DNA from: Cohnella sp. CFH 77786
GTDB taxonomy: Bacteria > Bacillota > Bacilli > Paenibacillales > Paenibacillaceae
Direction: 5' to 3'
Length of the DNA stretch: 64,000 nucleotides
NCBI RefSeq assembly: GCF_019400745.1
Contig: NZ_WJIB01000002.1
Location: 1 to 64,000 of the forward strand
The notes beneath the pieces were generated by a model. The model did not search any database. It saw only the letters and a list, made by a program, of their open reading frames with translations, and was not told the origin of the DNA. Position 1 is the stretch's first letter. Each line of letters opens with the position of its first letter. Shown here one piece after another: positions 28,606 through 37,710 of this stretch. The position numbers and the translations under genes are program-made.

Positions 28606-29889
28606 TTGCAGTCTCGCCATTCTCGATGGAATATCGCGTTATTCCTCATACCCGTCGCCGTCATGTCCGTCCTGAACCTGGCCCAACCCGGCGGCAAGGC
28701 GCAATTGTCCGACATGGAAAAACGGGAGCTTCAGGCCTGGCCGTCGTTTTCGCTGGACAAGCTGTTCCATGGCGGCTTGCTTAAGGAGTACGACAATTAT
28801 TTTTCAGATCATTTCGCCTTCCGAAACGCATTCGTCGAGCTCGGCACGTCCGTTAAAGCGCTGAAAGGAAGCAAAGGTTCCGACGGCGTTTCCCTCGTGG
28901 TGAACAAAGGCGGCAATAATATGGGCGAAGCGCTCGGAGGCGGCGGCGCTCGAGCGGCGGGCGCTTCTGGAGCGGAAGACGATAAGGGCGAAGTCGTCGC
29001 CGCCGAAGCTTCGAAATATTTGGTCATCAAGGATCGGGCGATGCTGCTGTACCAGTATTCCGCCGCGAGCGCGGAAGCGTACGCCAAGGCGATCAACCAC
29101 CTTCAAAGCATGATCGGCCCGGATATCCGCGTGTACTCGATGTTGGTTCCTTCGCAGGTCGAATTCGTCGAATCCGAGAAGCTGCGCAAACTGTCCGATT
29201 CCCAGAAGCAGGCTTTCGAGCACGTTTACGAGTCGTTGAAGGCGCCGATCCGAACCGTTCCCGCGTATGCCAACGTGGAAGCCCACAAAAAGGACTATGT
29301 CTATTTCCGGACCGACCATCATTGGACGGCACTCGGCGCTTATTACGGATACGAAGCGATCGCGAAAACGATGGGGTTCCAGCCGGTTCCGCTGAGCGCT
29401 TACCCGAAGAAGGAGCTTCCCGGCTACCTAGGTACGGCGTACGCGGCGACCTTGAACGCGGAGTTGAAGAAGAATCCGGATACGATTGCGACATACCAGC
29501 CGACCGTGAAGCACGAATATAAGGTATATCGCGACGGGGTTCACGGAGTGAAGAAAACGCTGGTCGAGAACAAGATTCCGGCGGACGGCCGCGGAGGTTA
29601 CGCCGTGTTCCTCGGCGGGGACTTCGCCATGAGCCGGATTACGACTGACGTCAAGAACGGCAAGAAGCTGATGATCATCAAAGACTCCTATGCCAACGCT
29701 GTCGTGCCGTTCCTGCTTCCCCATTTTCAAGAGATCGAGATCGTCGACCCTCGTTATTTCAAAGGGAATTTGGCCGCGGAGATCGAGAAACGCGGAATCA
29801 CGGACGTTCTGCTGCTGAATGGGCCGGTCGTCACGACGTATTCCGGCATTGCGAAGCTGATCGAGGAGAAATTGGCTTATAAAGCGTGA
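28606..29889 (+). CDS. DHHW-family protein, AlgJ/AlgX-like partner of the MBOAT
   Basis: A 427-residue protein with one N-terminal membrane segment (WNIALFLIPVAVMSVLNLA) and an extracytoplasmic SGNH-like domain. The family signature FRTDHHWTALGAYYGYEAIAK lies near 226-246. Residues 100-135 form a low-complexity Gly/Ala/Glu insert (GGNNMGEALGGGGARAAGAS). The start is TTG with AAAGGAG 9 nt upstream, 18 bp after the MBOAT stop. It probably receives the acyl group from the MBOAT and passes it to the glycan, as AlgJ/AlgX do for alginate. The target polymer is unknown. Confidence 0.9.
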   Translation: MQSRHSRWNIALFLIPVAVMSVLNLAQPGGKAQLSDMEKRELQAWPSFSLDKLFHGGLLKEYDNYFSDHFAFRNAFVELGTSVKALKGSKGSDGVSLVVNKGGNNMGEALGGGGARAAGASGAEDDKGEVVAAEASKYLVIKDRAMLLYQYSAASAEAYAKAINHLQSMIGPDIRVYSMLVPSQVEFVESEKLRKLSDSQKQAFEHVYESLKAPIRTVPAYANVEAHKKDYVYFRTDHHWTALGAYYGYEAIAKTMGFQPVPLSAYPKKELPGYLGTAYAATLNAELKKNPDTIATYQPTVKHEYKVYRDGVHGVKKTLVENKIPADGRGGYAVFLGGDFAMSRITTDVKNGKKLMIIKDSYANAVVPFLLPHFQEIEIVDPRYFKGNLAAEIEKRGITDVLLLNGPVVTTYSGIAKLIEEKLAYKA

Positions 29890-29912
29890 TGGGCAGGGGA
29901 GGAAGTCTTTCG

Positions 29913-31541
29913 TTGACGAGATGGATGGTTCGGGTTTGTTTTAGTCTGGCTGCCGCCGCGCTGCTATGGACGACAACCGCGTCGCCGCAAGCCGAGGCGG
30001 CGTTGGCGGCCAAAGTGAATGTATGGAGAGTATACGGCGAGGCGAATAAGGCGAAGGGAAAGAACGACTACAAGACCGCGATTGCCAAGTATTTGCAGAT
30101 CGCTCCGCTGTTTGCCGAGAAGAAGGATTACAACAATGCCGCCCTGATGTACAACAATGCCGGCGACCTTCAATCCAAACTCGGTTTGTACGACGACGCG
30201 GTCGCCTCGTGGGATCTCGAAGCCGCTGCCTGGGCCATGGGCGGGAAAACGCAGGAATCCATTGCGGCGAAGCGCAAGGCGGACTGGATCCGCAGCCGGT
30301 TCGAGCTGTTCGTACAGGACGGTTCGGCAGCCGGCTCCGTTTATCACGGCGTGAAGTATGAACCGAAGAACGGCGCTCTGATCGGCGCTTATGCCGAAAA
30401 CGACCCGGCGGTCCATGCCAGCAAAAACGGAGAAAAGTTTTACATGACCGACTTCCCCGAGCTCACGGGGAAGAAACATGCCATGTACCTGTTATATACG
30501 GTGTATGACCGGGATGCGGGCACGAACTTCTTCGAGTCCTACAAGCGCCATATCGAGATCGCCAAACGGGAAAACGTGGCGCTGGAGGTTGCCCTGCAAC
30601 CGAGCAAAGGCCTGGATCAGGTCGAGGACGACGGCTATTTAAGGGAGCTGGCCCGCTCCGCCAAAGAAGCGGGCATTCCGATCTTCCTCCGCTTCGCCAA
30701 CGAGATGAACGGCGATTGGGTGGAATGGTATTCGCCCGATCCCGCGACCTACATCGAGAAGTTCCGCGTGGTAGCCAAGGCGTTTCACGAAGAAGCGCCG
30801 AACGTCGTCATGGTGTGGTCGCCGAACTATTTCCCCCCGGATAACATCGAGAAATATTACCCGGGCGACGACGCTGTCGATTGGGTCGGCGTCAGCATGT
30901 ACCAGACGTTTAACGGCAGCTTGGACCCTCTGAAGAAATCGGTCGACCGCTCCAGCTACGTCGAGAAATTCGACCGAATCTATAAGCTCTATGCCAAGAA
31001 AAAGCCGATCATGTTGTCCGAGGGCGCCGTATCGTATACGGATCCCGTCATGCATACCGACCGCAACGCTTGGGCCGCTTATCAGACCCGGGTATTCTAT
31101 GAAAGCTTGCCTCTGCTCTATCCGGGCGTCAAGGCGGTCGTGTGGTTCGATGCCACGAAGAAGGAACGAGGACGGCTGAACTCGTATACGCTGTCAGCCA
31201 GTTCGGAATTGCTCGGGGCCTACAAGCAATCGATCGGGAACCCGTATTATTTATCCGCCGTCGGCGAAGAATCGGTGGCCGCATTCAAGCCGCTTGCATC
31301 GGGTACGATCACAGCCGGCCGGCAGACGATCGCCGCATACATCAAGACGGTGTCGCCGATTCTCGGCAAAGCGGAGTACTGGGTGAATGGGAAGAAAGCG
31401 GCGACGGTCACGTCGGCGCCTTGGAAGTTCGATTACGATTTTACTTCGTTCAAAGGCAAAACCGTGGATCTGACGGTCAAAGCATTCGATGACAAGGGCG
31501 TTATCGTCTCTTCCAAAACCGATAAGCTGACGGTTCGATGA
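29913..31541 (+). CDS. Secreted GH26-like glycosidase with N-terminal TPR region
   Basis: A protein of about 542 residues. A signal peptide (MVRVCFSLAAAALLW to about 30) precedes TPR-like helices at 35-110 (AIAKYLQIAPLFAEKKDYNN, AALMYNNAGDLQSKLGLYDD). A (beta/alpha)8 domain at 150-430 carries FANEMNGDWVEWY (acid/base Glu) and IMLSEGAV (nucleophile Glu), the pattern of GH26 enzymes. The C-terminal ~90 residues are an Ig-like beta domain. TTG 29913 has GGGGAGG 10 nt upstream; an overlapping GTG at 29886 has none. It probably trims or processes the polymer acylated by its two upstream neighbours, like PslG-type hydrolases. Confidence 0.83.
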   Translation: MTRWMVRVCFSLAAAALLWTTTASPQAEAALAAKVNVWRVYGEANKAKGKNDYKTAIAKYLQIAPLFAEKKDYNNAALMYNNAGDLQSKLGLYDDAVASWDLEAAAWAMGGKTQESIAAKRKADWIRSRFELFVQDGSAAGSVYHGVKYEPKNGALIGAYAENDPAVHASKNGEKFYMTDFPELTGKKHAMYLLYTVYDRDAGTNFFESYKRHIEIAKRENVALEVALQPSKGLDQVEDDGYLRELARSAKEAGIPIFLRFANEMNGDWVEWYSPDPATYIEKFRVVAKAFHEEAPNVVMVWSPNYFPPDNIEKYYPGDDAVDWVGVSMYQTFNGSLDPLKKSVDRSSYVEKFDRIYKLYAKKKPIMLSEGAVSYTDPVMHTDRNAWAAYQTRVFYESLPLLYPGVKAVVWFDATKKERGRLNSYTLSASSELLGAYKQSIGNPYYLSAVGEESVAAFKPLASGTITAGRQTIAAYIKTVSPILGKAEYWVNGKKAATVTSAPWKFDYDFTSFKGKTVDLTVKAFDDKGVIVSSKTDKLTVR

Positions 31542-31548
31542 AACAAAA

Positions 31549-31593
31549 ACAACCGACCTCCGCCTGGATATTTCAGGCTGCAAGGTCGGTTGT
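31549..31593. terminator. Terminator of the exopolysaccharide operon
   Basis: ACAACCGACCT / AGGTCGGTTGT with an inner GCCT/AGGC pair, between the GH26-like stop and the convergent nitroreductase stop. It is likely bidirectional. Confidence 0.85.
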
Positions 31594-31605
31594 TCGCTTA
31601 GCGGG

Positions 31606-32253
31606 TCATTTTACGATCGTGAGGATTTCGTCGATTTCTTTGCGGGGCAGTTTACCCGGCGTTTCGCTCGGATAGCCGAGCGCGATGACCATGTTCACTT
31701 GGCGGCTCTCGTCGATGCCGAGATATTCGCGAAGCGGCTTCTCCGCGAGCAGGACGGGGCCGGTCATCGGACAGGTCGCCATTCCCCGCGCGTGGGCGGC
31801 CAGCATCAGGTTCATCGAAGCGAGGCAGCTGCTTTTGATGCCTTCCTCGCGCCATACTTCGTCGTTCACGAGGCCGATCGGATCGAAGATCCGTTCGCGG
31901 AATTTCGACTGGTACGGGGTCGCGAGACACACGATAAGGGCGGGTGCGTCCGAGAAAGCCGTCGCGTAAGGGCCGAACGATTTGACGAGCAGCCGGCCTT
32001 CCCGGGAGAGGCCGCGTTCCTCGGCTTCCTGGGCCCGCTTGTGGAGCTCGTCCCACGTCATTTTCTCGATCGCCGAGATTTTGTCCGGATTCGTCACGAC
32101 GACGAACTCCCACGTTTGCGAATTCGTGTCGCTGGGCGCGTAACGCGCGCAATCGATCAGTTCGCGAATGTCCTCTTCGGATACGGGCCTGTCCGCGAAT
32201 TTACGGATGCTTCGCCGTTCCTGGATAAGCTGTTTGAGTGCGCTGTATTCCAT
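31606..32253 (-). CDS. Nitroreductase-family flavoprotein
   Basis: An FMN-dependent NAD(P)H oxidoreductase of 215 residues. The family start ALKQLIQERRSIRKFADRPV holds the FMN-phosphate-binding Arg/Ser residues. APSDTNSQTWEFVVV (residues 39-53) and the later GMATCPMTGP follow the family pattern. RERIFDPIGLVNDEVWREEGIKSS resembles the dimer-interface region. It is monocistronic and convergent with the exopolysaccharide operon. ATG at 32253 is preceded by GGAAGGAGAGAG. The substrate is not predictable. Confidence 0.9.
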   Translation of the reverse strand: MEYSALKQLIQERRSIRKFADRPVSEEDIRELIDCARYAPSDTNSQTWEFVVVTNPDKISAIEKMTWDELHKRAQEAEERGLSREGRLLVKSFGPYATAFSDAPALIVCLATPYQSKFRERIFDPIGLVNDEVWREEGIKSSCLASMNLMLAAHARGMATCPMTGPVLLAEKPLREYLGIDESRQVNMVIALGYPSETPGKLPRKEIDEILTIVK

Positions 32254-32322
32254 CGTTGTTCTCTCTCCTTCCCCCCTATTATAGTGGCGGGGGGAGGGGC
32301 GATCAAGAAGCGAATCCGCCGG

Positions 32323-33483
32323 TTAAGGCGCGGTGCGCCGGAAGTGGAACAACAGGAAGCCCGCGCAGCCCAGCAGGGCGAATACGGCTCCCGCCCGGAA
32401 CAGGGCGGCGAGGCCGAAGGCGTCGTACAGCCAGCCGCCGACCGTTCCCGCCAGCAGCCCGGCGATGCCCGTCCAGACGACGCCGAACACGGCTTGTCCG
32501 GAAGCGCGGTATTCCTCCGGTATGAGGGACTGAAGGCAACGGAGCGCCGTGATATAGAAGATGCCGAAGGTCACGCTGTGCATCGCCTGGATCGCGACGA
32601 AGCCCCAGGGCTCCGTCGTAACGCTGAGCAGCAGCATCCGAACGACGTACATGAAGCAGGCGACCGCCAGCAGCGGGAATTCGCGGAACCGATGCCCGAA
32701 TTTGGACAGCAGGAAGAACACCGGGATCTCGCTGGCGGACGAGGCGAGGGACGCGATCCCGATGACCGAATCCGGCGCGCCATTGTCTCGCATCGCCACC
32801 GAGAGGAATCCTTCGTTCATTCGGTGGGAGACGGATACGAGAGCAATGAAGACGAAAAAGCCGAACGTTTCTCGGCGGCGCAGCACGGCCCATAACGCGC
32901 GGAATTCGAACTTGCGCATGGACGCCTGGTAATCCGCCACGAACAGGGAGAATACGAGCGAAGCCGTAACCGTCCCGAGCGCAAGGGAGATCGTGAGGTC
33001 CGAGCCGTACGTTTTCAGCAGGTAACCGAAAATAACGGCGCTAATCGCGTAGCCGAGCGAGCCGAACATCCGGATGGACGGGAAGCTCCGTTTCATGCGG
33101 TCGGCCGCCAGCAGCGTCAGGCTGTCCAGCATCGAGTTGATGGGTGTCTGGAACAGATAGAAGAGCGCCATGACGGCGGACATGATGCCGAATTCCCGCT
33201 GCGGAAGCAGCAGGGCGAGCGCCAGGATTTGACCGAGGTACAGGAGGCTGACCATCCGGCGAAGGCTCTTGGTCTTGTCGCTCAGAATGCCGACGAGCAG
33301 GTTGGACACGATCGACAGCACGGGGCCGACCGAATAGATCGCCCCGATCTGCAGCTTGGAGAAGCCCAGACTGTAGAAATAGAGCGGAAAATAAGTCATG
33401 ATCAGGACCATCGTGGCGTAGGAAGCGAAATGCAGCGAGCGCAATACGGTCATTTGACGGGACGGGGCGGCGTTAACTTTCAT
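32323..33483 (-). CDS. MFS transporter, PPP/HcaT-like
   Basis: A 386-residue major facilitator with 12 predicted helices. The N-terminal LRSLHFASYATMVLIMTYFPLYF, SVGPVLSIVSNLLVGILSDKT and SLLYLGQ resemble the MFS_1-like/PPP group (3-phenylpropionate and nucleoside-type permeases). I chose ATG at 33483, with AGGAGA 9 nt upstream. The frame remains open far upstream to 34230, but that part overlaps the next gene and lacks membrane character. It lies 38 bp after the MATE-like gene on the same strand, so the two may be co-transcribed. The substrate is unknown. Confidence 0.86.
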   Translation of the reverse strand: MKVNAAPSRQMTVLRSLHFASYATMVLIMTYFPLYFYSLGFSKLQIGAIYSVGPVLSIVSNLLVGILSDKTKSLRRMVSLLYLGQILALALLLPQREFGIMSAVMALFYLFQTPINSMLDSLTLLAADRMKRSFPSIRMFGSLGYAISAVIFGYLLKTYGSDLTISLALGTVTASLVFSLFVADYQASMRKFEFRALWAVLRRRETFGFFVFIALVSVSHRMNEGFLSVAMRDNGAPDSVIGIASLASSASEIPVFFLLSKFGHRFREFPLLAVACFMYVVRMLLLSVTTEPWGFVAIQAMHSVTFGIFYITALRCLQSLIPEEYRASGQAVFGVVWTGIAGLLAGTVGGWLYDAFGLAALFRAGAVFALLGCAGFLLFHFRRTAP

Positions 33484-33521
33484 CGTTGGTTTTCTCCTGT
33501 TCCTCTCCTGCTGTTGCGATT

Positions 33522-34841
33522 CTAGGATGACTGGGCGAACGCAGACTGCGATTTGATACGATTGCGTCGGTACATCCACGAGAGCAGAGCCAGCTCGGCG
33601 ACCAAGCCGCCCGATTGGGCGAGCGACCCGAGGATGCCGCTCCAGTGGGGGAGCATCGCTGCAAGCGCGGCGACGAGCAAGGCCGTAACGGAAGCGTTGG
33701 CGAGCTGGGAGCCGAACATCAGCTTCGTTTCCCCGCGGGACATGACGAAGCCGTTTAACGTATCGAGCCACGGAAACGCGAGCACGAACGGCAAAAAGCC
33801 CCGGAGGGCGAGCAAGCTCTCCTCGAGCAGATCTCCGCGGACGCCGAGCGCGTGGGCGAGCATCCACGGGCCTGCCGGCGTATAGGCGAGCAGAACGAGG
33901 AACACCGCCGGCACGAAGCCGAGCGCGAGCGTAAACCTGCGGACTTGGCCGGGATCCGTCTTGCCGAAGTGCAGCGCGATTTGATGGAAATAGGTAAAGA
34001 AGCCCAGCATCAGGTTCATCAGGCTGCCCGCGACGGCGAAGGACGCGATCGCCAGCGTCGCCCGCTCGGTGGTTCCGAGCACCGCGTTCAGGATCGGCAT
34101 GACCCACACGACGATCAGGGAAGAGAACAGGAGCGGATTGTAAAAGGGAAGCACCTGCTTCGGACCCGCGACGGTGCTCTCTTCCGCGCGATCGGGCAAT
34201 TGCTTGACCAGCCTGCGGCATTCGATCCAACTGAGCGTAGCTTCAATGATCATGCCGAAGACGAAAATGACGGCTCCTTGCAGAGCGGTCGTGATGCCGG
34301 CGCGGATGAATAGTTGGGAAAGGATGACCATCCCGGTCAAGCGGAACACCATGCCGACGGTCAGCCACTTCGTTCTCATCCGATAGATGATGACCCCTTG
34401 AAAGAGACACCTCAGTCCGGAAAAAACCGACAGGAACATGAGCGCCTGCCAAGATCGCACGGCTTCCGCGCGCACATGGGCGTCGGCGCCGAAGGCGACT
34501 CCGAACACCCAATGTCCCACCGGGCTATATGCGGTCAGCGCCCCGAAGACGAGCGAGGATCCGAATACCCAAAATGCGACGGTGCGAACGGCGCGAAACG
34601 AGGTCCGATCCCGGACAAGCGCCGAACAGGTCTGGCGGAGCAGGACCGCCGGTCTCTCCGTCACGGCCAGCAGGCTCATGCCGAGCGCGTACCCGGCCAG
34701 AATCGTCTCCGGATCGGGCGCGCGGGCGAGCGTGCCGTTGATGATGACATGGGATAGATTGATCAGGACAACGGACAATCCCATCGGAATGAAAAAAAGA
34801 AACAGCCGCCTCATGGTGACCGGGCCGTCCGAAGGTTTCAT
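33522..34841 (-). CDS. MATE-like polytopic membrane transporter
   Basis: A 439-residue protein with 12 hydrophobic segments. The start RRLFLFFIPMGLSVVLINLSHVIINGTLAR resembles MATE/polysaccharide flippase-type proteins, and MSRGETKLMFGSQLANASVTAL near 365 resembles MATE helix-10 regions. It lies upstream of the MFS gene. Cationic drug efflux or lipid-linked export are both possible; the sequence does not decide. No ribosome site stronger than AAAGGAG in 'GGGCAAAGGAGCC' was seen before ATG 34841. Confidence 0.7.
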   Translation of the reverse strand: MKPSDGPVTMRRLFLFFIPMGLSVVLINLSHVIINGTLARAPDPETILAGYALGMSLLAVTERPAVLLRQTCSALVRDRTSFRAVRTVAFWVFGSSLVFGALTAYSPVGHWVFGVAFGADAHVRAEAVRSWQALMFLSVFSGLRCLFQGVIIYRMRTKWLTVGMVFRLTGMVILSQLFIRAGITTALQGAVIFVFGMIIEATLSWIECRRLVKQLPDRAEESTVAGPKQVLPFYNPLLFSSLIVVWVMPILNAVLGTTERATLAIASFAVAGSLMNLMLGFFTYFHQIALHFGKTDPGQVRRFTLALGFVPAVFLVLLAYTPAGPWMLAHALGVRGDLLEESLLALRGFLPFVLAFPWLDTLNGFVMSRGETKLMFGSQLANASVTALLVAALAAMLPHWSGILGSLAQSGGLVAELALLSWMYRRNRIKSQSAFAQSS

Positions 34842-35038
34842 GGTTCAGGCTCCTTTGCCCGGATCGGTTCAGGTTGTGCGAATGCTAGTATTATAACAGA
34901 TTCCGACAGCTTTTTACGTCCGTTTAACAGAACGCGGACAGAACATTTGCGCTGGATTTCACATGGCCGTAGTGATACATTATAGGATGATGCTTTCATC
35001 CAAACTTCAATTAGAGCGCGAAAACGGAAGGAATGGCG

Positions 35039-35377
35039 ATGGGAGACAACGGGTGGCTGGACCGTCAATTCGCATGGAGCGAACGGCTCGGCATTCATTT
35101 GCCGTCCCTGGAGACGGATTGGGATTCGCTCGGCCGCGAGCGGCAAACGGCCGTGCTCGAGTTTTGGGAGAACGTTAGGGGAACGATTCCGGACCGCGTC
35201 AAGCGGTTCGAAGAAGAAATCAAAGTCAAACAGGATCGCCTGTCGGCGGAAGAAGATTTTGGCGCTTCCTGCCGGCTGAACGGGGAAATCGCCGAGCTGG
35301 CCAGCCGGATCAACGATTTGCACATCTGGTTTCGCACCCAGCAGGATCTTGACGAGGACACCAAGAGGCATGGCTGA
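35039..35377 (+). CDS. Conserved hypothetical coiled-coil protein
   Basis: A 112-residue acidic, soluble, helical protein starting MGDNGWLDRQFAWSERLG. A predicted coiled coil (RVKRFEEEIKVKQDRLSAEEDF, LNGEIAELASRINDL) fills residues 50-95. The ATG at 35039 has AAGGA 6 nt upstream. It lies 22 bp before ytpB on the same strand, so it is probably part of one transcript. I do not recognise a family; a companion role to the terpene synthase is only positional. Confidence 0.7.
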   Translation: MGDNGWLDRQFAWSERLGIHLPSLETDWDSLGRERQTAVLEFWENVRGTIPDRVKRFEEEIKVKQDRLSAEEDFGASCRLNGEIAELASRINDLHIWFRTQQDLDEDTKRHG

Positions 35378-35399
35378 CCGAGCAAGCGGAGGACGCGGA

Positions 35400-36476
35400 A
35401 TGGAACACGATCGCATGGCGGGCCGATGTCCGAAGGGACCGGTCTCGCTGATGTCGCGAGTATACAAGTATATCTTGCCGGGCGTACGCTCCGAGCTTGC
35501 CGGGTGGCGCGCCGCGGCGGAAGCGATCCCGGATCCCGAGCTACGCAAGCAGGCGCTCGACAGCATGAACGGGAAGCAGTTTCACTGCGAGGGCGGAGCG
35601 GTCTACGCAGCGGCTCGGCTGGATTTGCGGGACGTTCTGATCCCGCTCATCGTGGCCTTGCAGACGATCAGCGATTACTTGGACAATTTGTGCGACAGGA
35701 GCACTTCGCTCGACGCGGAAGATTTCCGGCTGCTTCACCGCAGCATGCTCGACGCGGTTACCCCCGGGGCCCCTCTGACCGATTATTACGCGCTGCGGCG
35801 GGAGAACGACGACGGCGGCTACCTCCATGCCCTCGTGCGCAGATGCCAAGCGTCGATCGCCGAGCTTCCCGCCTACGGCCGGGTGCAGGCGCATGTCCGG
35901 GACCTGGTCGGATTGTACGGCGACCTGCAAGTGTACAAGCACATTGCCAAGCCGGAGCGGGAGCCCGAGCTGCTCGCCTGGTGGGAACGGCATAGATCCG
36001 AGTATCCGGAACTGCTTTGGAACGAGTTCGCCGCGGCGACCGGATCGACCCTCGGCATGTTCATGCTGTTCCTCGCGGCCGGAGATCCGGATCTGACGCC
36101 GGAAATGGCCGACAACATCCGGAAAACCTATTTTCCGTCGATCTGCGGGCTTCATATCTTGCTCGATTATTTGATCGACCAGGCCGAAGACCGGGAAGGC
36201 GGAGACTTGAATTTCTGCAGCTATTTCAACAGCCAAGAGCATCTGGACGAGCGCATGCTGCGGATGGTCCGGTCGGCGCGCCAGTCGGCGGACCGCCTGC
36301 CGAACCCGTCTTTCCACCGCATGATCGTCGAAGGGCTGATCGCCCTTTATTTATCGGACCCCAAAGTGAAAGGACAGAGCCAGGTTCGACGAACGGCCGG
36401 CCTGCTCATGAAGGGGAGCCCGTGGACCCGCTTGTTTTTCTGGCTGAACAGCCATTGGATACGCAAAGCCATGTAG
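35400..36476 (+). CDS. ytpB: Tetraprenyl-beta-curcumene synthase, YtpB family
   Basis: A large terpene cyclase (DUF2600) that in Bacillus converts tetraprenyl diphosphate to tetraprenyl-beta-curcumene, the precursor of sesquarterpenes. The 358-residue protein has SRVYKYILPGVRSELAGWR at the start, QTISDYLDNLCDRSTS near 95-110, and a metal-binding acid-rich LLDYLIDQAEDREGGDLNF near 255-275. The start is ATG 35400 with GGAGG 7 nt upstream. Neighbours are a coiled-coil gene and pfkA. No squalene-hopene-type partner is in the window. Confidence 0.9.
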   Translation: MEHDRMAGRCPKGPVSLMSRVYKYILPGVRSELAGWRAAAEAIPDPELRKQALDSMNGKQFHCEGGAVYAAARLDLRDVLIPLIVALQTISDYLDNLCDRSTSLDAEDFRLLHRSMLDAVTPGAPLTDYYALRRENDDGGYLHALVRRCQASIAELPAYGRVQAHVRDLVGLYGDLQVYKHIAKPEREPELLAWWERHRSEYPELLWNEFAAATGSTLGMFMLFLAAGDPDLTPEMADNIRKTYFPSICGLHILLDYLIDQAEDREGGDLNFCSYFNSQEHLDERMLRMVRSARQSADRLPNPSFHRMIVEGLIALYLSDPKVKGQSQVRRTAGLLMKGSPWTRLFFWLNSHWIRKAM

Positions 36477-36506
36477 CTCGCGACTAGAATGGGGAGGACT
36501 ACGAAC

Positions 36507-37475
36507 ATGAGTGCAGTCAAAAGGATTGCCGTTCTGACGAGCGGCGGGGATTCTCAAGGCATGAACGCCGCCGTCCGCGCGGTCGTCCGCGGCGGTTTAT
36601 ACCGCGGTTTGGAAGTTTACGCGATCCAGCGGGGATACCAGGGGCTTCTGAACCGGGAAATCCGGGAAATGGACCTGCGGAGCGTCGGCGACATCATCCA
36701 GCGGGGCGGTACCATCCTGCAGACGGCTCGCTGCAAGGAATTCATGACGCCGGAAGGACAGCAGCGCGGCGCCGACATCCTGCGCGAATTCGGCATCGAC
36801 GGCCTCGTCGTGATCGGCGGCGACGGATCCTACCAAGGGGCGCTTCGGCTCAGCCGTCTCGGGATCAAGACGATGGGCTTGCCCGGCACGATCGACAACG
36901 ACATTCCGTTCACGGATTTCACGATCGGCTTCGATACGTCGGTCAGCATCGTGGTGGACGCGATCAACAAACTGCGGGACACGATGACTTCCCACGAGCG
37001 CGCCTCCGTCGTGGAGGTCATGGGCCGGCACTGCGGCGACATCGCGCTGTACGCGGGACTGGCCAGCGGCGCGGAAGCGATCCTCGTGCCGGAAGTGCCT
37101 TTCGATATCAAGGAAATCGCTCTTCATATGAAACAAAATTTCAAGAACGGCAAGCGCCACGGCATCATCGTCGTCGCGGAAGGCGTCGGCAGCGGCGAGA
37201 GCATCGCCCGCCAAATCACCGAGCACAGCGGCATCGAGCCTCGCGTGACCGTGCTCGGCCATATCCAGCGCGGCGGATCTCCGACGCACAATGACCGCAT
37301 CCTGGCGTCGAGGCTGGGAGATTACGCGGTGCAGCGTCTGATTGAGGGTGATTCCGGCAAAGCTCTCGGCCTCGTCAAGGGCGAGTTTGTCGCGACGGAC
37401 ATCGAAGTGGTCTGCCAGTCGAAGAAGCCGTTCGACATCGAAATGTACGAATTGGCCAGACGGCTGTCCCAATAA
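36507..37475 (+). CDS. pfkA: ATP-dependent 6-phosphofructokinase
   Basis: Phosphorylates fructose 6-phosphate in glycolysis. The 322-residue protein has the ATP motif SGGDSQGMNAAVRAVV near 12-27 and GGDGSYQGA near 102, the catalytic PGTIDNDI (Asp of TIDND) near 125, and sugar-phosphate contacts GRHCGD near 170 and HIQRGGSPT near 250. Q replaces the P of the more common GGDSPGMN. The Gly of GGDGS supports ATP rather than pyrophosphate use. Start ATG 36507 has GGGGAGG upstream. It is followed by a small gene 17 bp later. Confidence 0.95.
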   Translation: MSAVKRIAVLTSGGDSQGMNAAVRAVVRGGLYRGLEVYAIQRGYQGLLNREIREMDLRSVGDIIQRGGTILQTARCKEFMTPEGQQRGADILREFGIDGLVVIGGDGSYQGALRLSRLGIKTMGLPGTIDNDIPFTDFTIGFDTSVSIVVDAINKLRDTMTSHERASVVEVMGRHCGDIALYAGLASGAEAILVPEVPFDIKEIALHMKQNFKNGKRHGIIVVAEGVGSGESIARQITEHSGIEPRVTVLGHIQRGGSPTHNDRILASRLGDYAVQRLIEGDSGKALGLVKGEFVATDIEVVCQSKKPFDIEMYELARRLSQ

Positions 37476-37491
37476 GAGAAGCGGATAGCGA

Positions 37492-37710
37492 ATGGCGGAG
37501 GGCATGCCGTTGTACTTGTACAAGCTGGAAGCGCAAATGCCGGACAGGCAGGCCGTGTTGGTCATTTTGGCGGAAACGGATCTCGAGGCGATGGAAGAGG
37601 CTGAGGTTCATTTGTCCAAGCATTTTATCGGGGCGCCGGAGATCAAGGAAATCGTCTTGATCGAGAAACGCAGGGCGAACAAGGGAGCGGGTTACGTCAT
37701 CGAGACGTAG
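37492..37710 (+). CDS. Small conserved protein (72 aa), DUF3906-like
   Basis: A 72-residue protein, LYLYKLEAQMPDRQAVLVILAETDLEAMEEAEVHL then HFIGAPEIKEIVLIEKRR, with a beta-alpha-beta-beta look. Size and pattern resemble the DUF3906 group of small Bacillales proteins, from memory only. It lies 17 bp after pfkA and could be co-transcribed. Start is ATG 37492 or 37504. The function is unknown. Confidence 0.65.
   Translation: MAEGMPLYLYKLEAQMPDRQAVLVILAETDLEAMEEAEVHLSKHFIGAPEIKEIVLIEKRRANKGAGYVIET

Noticed and set aside
33490..34230. Upstream extension of the MFS gene to 34230
   Set aside because: It lies inside the MATE-like gene in another frame and is Arg/Pro-rich without membrane segments; ATG 33483 has a good ribosome site.
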